Assembly: GCA_028875655.1 (NCBI GenBank)
Contig: JAPPCX010000068.1
Coordinates: forward strand, 1-42,745
Source: Chloroflexota bacterium
GTDB taxonomy: Bacteria; Chloroflexota; Dehalococcoidia; Lucifugimonadales; UBA3495
Length of the DNA stretch: 42,745 bases
Direction: 5' to 3'
Positions 40,924 to 42,745 of the stretch are shown here, in pieces; positions within the stretch are counted from its first letter, which is position 1; each line of letters begins with the position of its first letter. Under the pieces are notes generated by a model, which had not been told where the DNA came from, did no database searches, and saw only the letters and a program-made list of their open reading frames with translations. A program made the translations under genes and the position numbers.

Positions 40924-40953
40924 CCGTTCATCCTGAGCCTGTGGAAGGATGAC
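40924..40953. repeat. Short palindromic repeat (TTCATCCTGAG type)
   Basis: TCATCCT (40928-40934) and AGGATGA (40946-40952) around an 11-base loop (GAGCCTGTGGA). It lies between the MoxR gene and the glutaredoxin-like gene. Palindromes of this kind are common intergenic repeats in bacterial genomes of this type, as far as I recall. Confidence 0.7.
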
Positions 40954-40983
40954 ACTTGCAAAATTGTATCCGGGCGCGCTCTG

Positions 40984-41937
40984 TCATATCGGCACGGGCT
41001 GCTGTTCCAGCAAGTCCCCGATGACCGACTCCTGGGTGCGCTCCCGCAGACGCGCCATGCTTTTCAGGATGATGCGATGGGCCAGCGCCGGTCTGGCCAG
41101 CGCCTTGATGTCGTCCGGCGTAACATAATCTTGCCCCCGGATTGCCGCCAGCGCCTGCGCGCAGCGGTAAAGTCCCAAGGTGGCCCTCGGGCTCGCTCCC
41201 AGTTCAACGTCGGGGTGGTCGCGCGTCGCCCTGACCAACTGCACCAGGTATGTCCTCAGCACCGGGCTGATGTACACCCGTCGCACCATGTCCTGTATCC
41301 GCAACACTTCCTCCGCCGATGCCACCGGTTTGAGCTCCGCCAGCGGGTTAGCGTCTTCAAACCGCTCCACCATGGCCTCTTCGTCGTCTTCCGACGGATA
41401 GCCCAGGCTCAGCCGCAACAGGAAGCGGTCAATCTGCGCTTCCGGCAACGGAAACGTACCTTCCAGCTCAATCGGGTTCTGGGTCGCCAACACCAGGAAC
41501 GGCGCCGGCAATTGCACCGTGTCCTGGTCAACCGTTACCTGCCGCTCTCCCATCGCTTCCAGCAGGGCCGATTGTGTCCGGGGCGTCGCGCGGTTGATCT
41601 CGTCGGCCAGCACCACCTGCGAAATCACCGGACCCGGGCGAAACTCGAACTGCCCGCTCCGTTGGTTGTAGTAGTTGATGCCGGTGATGTCCGAGGGCAT
41701 CAGGTCGGGCGTGAACTGTATCCGTCGGAATTCGCAGTCCAGCGAGTACGCCAGCGAGCGCGCCAGCGTCGTCTTGCCGATGCCGGGAACATCCTCAACG
41801 AGGATGTGTCCGGCGCTGAACAACGCCGCCAGGGTGAACTCGATCACGTCACCCTTGCCGACGATGGCCCGCTGGATGTTGTCCCGGATGGCCCCGGCCG
41901 TGTCCGCAATCTGCTGTGTTGCCTGAGAACTTGTCAA
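40984..41937 (-). CDS. MoxR-family AAA+ ATPase
   Basis: A 317-residue AAA+ chaperone-like ATPase. Walker A is EDVPGIGKT, Walker B VLADEINRATPRTQSALLEAMGE, sensor 1 LATQNPIELEGTFPLPEAQIDRF, sensor 2 region GASPRATLGL. MoxR proteins usually act with a DUF58 protein and a von Willebrand factor A partner; neither is next to it here, which is a little unusual. The start is TTG 41937, overlapping the stop of the upstream nucleotidyltransferase by four bases (TTGA), with AGGATG upstream. The two genes form one operon. Confidence 0.92.
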   Translation of the reverse strand: MTSSQATQQIADTAGAIRDNIQRAIVGKGDVIEFTLAALFSAGHILVEDVPGIGKTTLARSLAYSLDCEFRRIQFTPDLMPSDITGINYYNQRSGQFEFRPGPVISQVVLADEINRATPRTQSALLEAMGERQVTVDQDTVQLPAPFLVLATQNPIELEGTFPLPEAQIDRFLLRLSLGYPSEDDEEAMVERFEDANPLAELKPVASAEEVLRIQDMVRRVYISPVLRTYLVQLVRATRDHPDVELGASPRATLGLYRCAQALAAIRGQDYVTPDDIKALARPALAHRIILKSMARLRERTQESVIGDLLEQQPVPI

Positions 41938-42665
41938 GAAAGCATCCTGTCTGCAGCCGTCGTGAAGCCCCCGGCCAGGCGCTCTTCGACCTCCCGCAGA
42001 TCCTTGAGCGAATCGACGCTGCGCCAGAACTCGTTGGTCTGCACTGCCGACATCCTTCCCGCCGCGGCCAGTTCCGGGAAGGTCGTCGTTTCGTGGTCAC
42101 CCCGGTCCGGAAGCAACTCCCGGATGCCGGGATCCAGCGCGTACATCCCACCGTTGATCAAGTACGGCAGCGGGATTTTCTCGCGAAATTGACGCACCGT
42201 CCCGCCGGCGCACGCGTCAACGATTCCGTACGGACTTACCATCGGCACGGTGAGGATGCTGGCGGCGTGGGACGGATTCTCGCCCTGTCGCCGTCGGTAA
42301 TCCGCGACCAGCCGGCCGGCGTCCGCGTCGGTGATTACGTCTCCGTTGGTGGCGAGCACCGGTCCCGCAACCTCGCCCAATGCGGCAAAGCCCTTTTTCA
42401 ACGCGCCGCCCCGGCCCAGCGGGCTGTCTTCACGACTGTAATGGGCGCGGATTCCGAACTCCTTCCCGTCACCGAAGTATTCCTCCACGACTTCGCCGAG
42501 GTACCCTACCAGGAACACCACGTCCGTTACCCCGGCGTCTGCCAATCGCCGCACCTGATGCCAGAGAATGGGCCGCCCGCTTACTTGCACCATCGGTTTC
42601 GGGACTTCGTCCGTGAGCGGCCGTAGCCGCTCACCCTTGCCTCCGGCCAGAATCAGCGCGTACAT
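41934..42665 (-). CDS. Sugar-1-phosphate nucleotidyltransferase (NTP_transferase family)
   Basis: A 243-residue nucleotidyltransferase with the signature LILAGGKGERLRPLTDEVPKPMVQVSGRPIL, then ATNGDVITDAD (metal/nucleotide site) and LINGGMYALDP. It resembles heptose- or mannose-1-phosphate guanylyltransferases and glucose-1-phosphate thymidylyltransferases, without the C-terminal acyltransferase domain of GlmU; the base and sugar cannot be told. ATG 42665 was chosen because it starts directly at the first strand (MYALILAGGKG) and a promoter lies 11 bases upstream, leaving almost no leader and no ribosome site. Confidence 0.88.
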   Translation of the reverse strand: MYALILAGGKGERLRPLTDEVPKPMVQVSGRPILWHQVRRLADAGVTDVVFLVGYLGEVVEEYFGDGKEFGIRAHYSREDSPLGRGGALKKGFAALGEVAGPVLATNGDVITDADAGRLVADYRRRQGENPSHAASILTVPMVSPYGIVDACAGGTVRQFREKIPLPYLINGGMYALDPGIRELLPDRGDHETTTFPELAAAGRMSAVQTNEFWRSVDSLKDLREVEERLAGGFTTAADRMLS

Positions 42666-42675
42666 GGTAGCCGGT

Positions 42676-42704
42676 ATCCTAACGCCGGCCCGTTGGCAGG
42701 TCAA
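42676..42704 (-). promoter_or_regulatory. Sigma-70-type promoter of the nucleotidyltransferase-MoxR operon
   Basis: Minus strand TTGACC (42704-42699), a 17-bp spacer and TAGGAT (42681-42676), ending ten bases before the ATG. The predicted mRNA start is only a few bases ahead of the start codon. Confidence 0.7.
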
Positions 42705-42710
42705 CAAAGA

Positions 42711-42739
42711 CGCCACCGCCCGGAAATGAGGCGGTGGCG
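42711..42739 (-). terminator. Terminator-like hairpin for a gene beyond the right edge
   Basis: Ten-base perfect arms (42711-42720 and 42730-42739) with a 9-base loop; on the minus strand the stem is followed by TCTTTGTT. It probably ends a minus-strand gene whose coding part lies outside the window. Confidence 0.6.
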
Positions 42740-42745
42740 CTGTTC

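Noticed and set aside
1-42745. CRISPR array, prophage or integrated plasmid
   Set aside because: No regularly spaced repeats, integrase, transposase or phage gene was seen; the only repeats are short dispersed palindromes.

Overview
The window looks like a chromosomal core region of an uncultured Chloroflexota bacterium, most likely of the Dehalococcoidia/SAR202 sort. That assignment is inferred from content and not from a database search. The supporting signs are fairly high G+C, a giant GT39-DUF2298 membrane glycosyltransferase, an F420-type LLM oxidoreductase, an rplI-dnaB-dnaD-dnaC replication operon, TTGACA/TATAAT-type promoters and several families of short palindromic repeats. No phage, plasmid, CRISPR, rRNA or tRNA gene was recognised.

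Layout. Positions 1-3730 (+) hold the end of nuoL plus nuoM and nuoN, the membrane proton-pumping arm of complex I. Positions 3819-6793 (+) hold a LOG-like protein, enolase and a GAPDH whose cofactor-site residues suggest NADP use. Positions 6818-12779 (+) hold a 1613-residue fused glycosyltransferase with a repeat element inside the reading frame, and a Gfo/Idh/MocA oxidoreductase. Positions 12856-14440 (-) hold a two-gene cassette whose second gene has an in-frame TGA in a U-G-S-C motif, so it is a predicted selenoprotein. Positions 14875-18832 (-) hold the operon rplI, dnaB, a DnaD-domain gene and a tandem double-AAA+ DnaC-like gene. Positions 18992-20311 (-) hold speD and an ACL5-like aminopropyltransferase. 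From the divergent intergenic region a plus-strand set runs B12-binding radical SAM, fabF, recJ and Uma2.

Positions 26133-30090 (-) hold lgt, ispE, rsmA, a full-length SRP RNA gene with its own promoter, and an F420-type oxidoreductase. Positions 30228-33819 (+) hold an NDUFA9-like dehydrogenase, folC and a second fabF. After a terminator and a small SWIM protein, 34339-38871 (+) holds rny, ymdB, a PHP phosphoesterase, a divergent plsY and a zinc-ribbon membrane protein. Positions 38868-42665 (-) hold recX and recA, a glutaredoxin-like gene, a MoxR ATPase and a sugar nucleotidyltransferase.

The strongest discovery is evidence for selenocysteine decoding at two separate genes. The UGSC protein (TGA at 13099-13101) and the small glutaredoxin-like protein (TGA at 40604-40606, then two codons and TAG, i.e. 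the U-x-x-stop ending of the UXX-star family) are each followed by a hairpin at exactly nucleotides 14-28 after the TGA, with GUG at nucleotides 20-22 of the loop. A conventional gene caller would split the first gene and clip the second. Other points of note are the tandem DnaC-like loader, the in-frame repeat insertion in the glycosyltransferase, the ACL5-like polyamine enzyme, the NADP-type GAPDH and an SRP RNA with an atypical apical loop.
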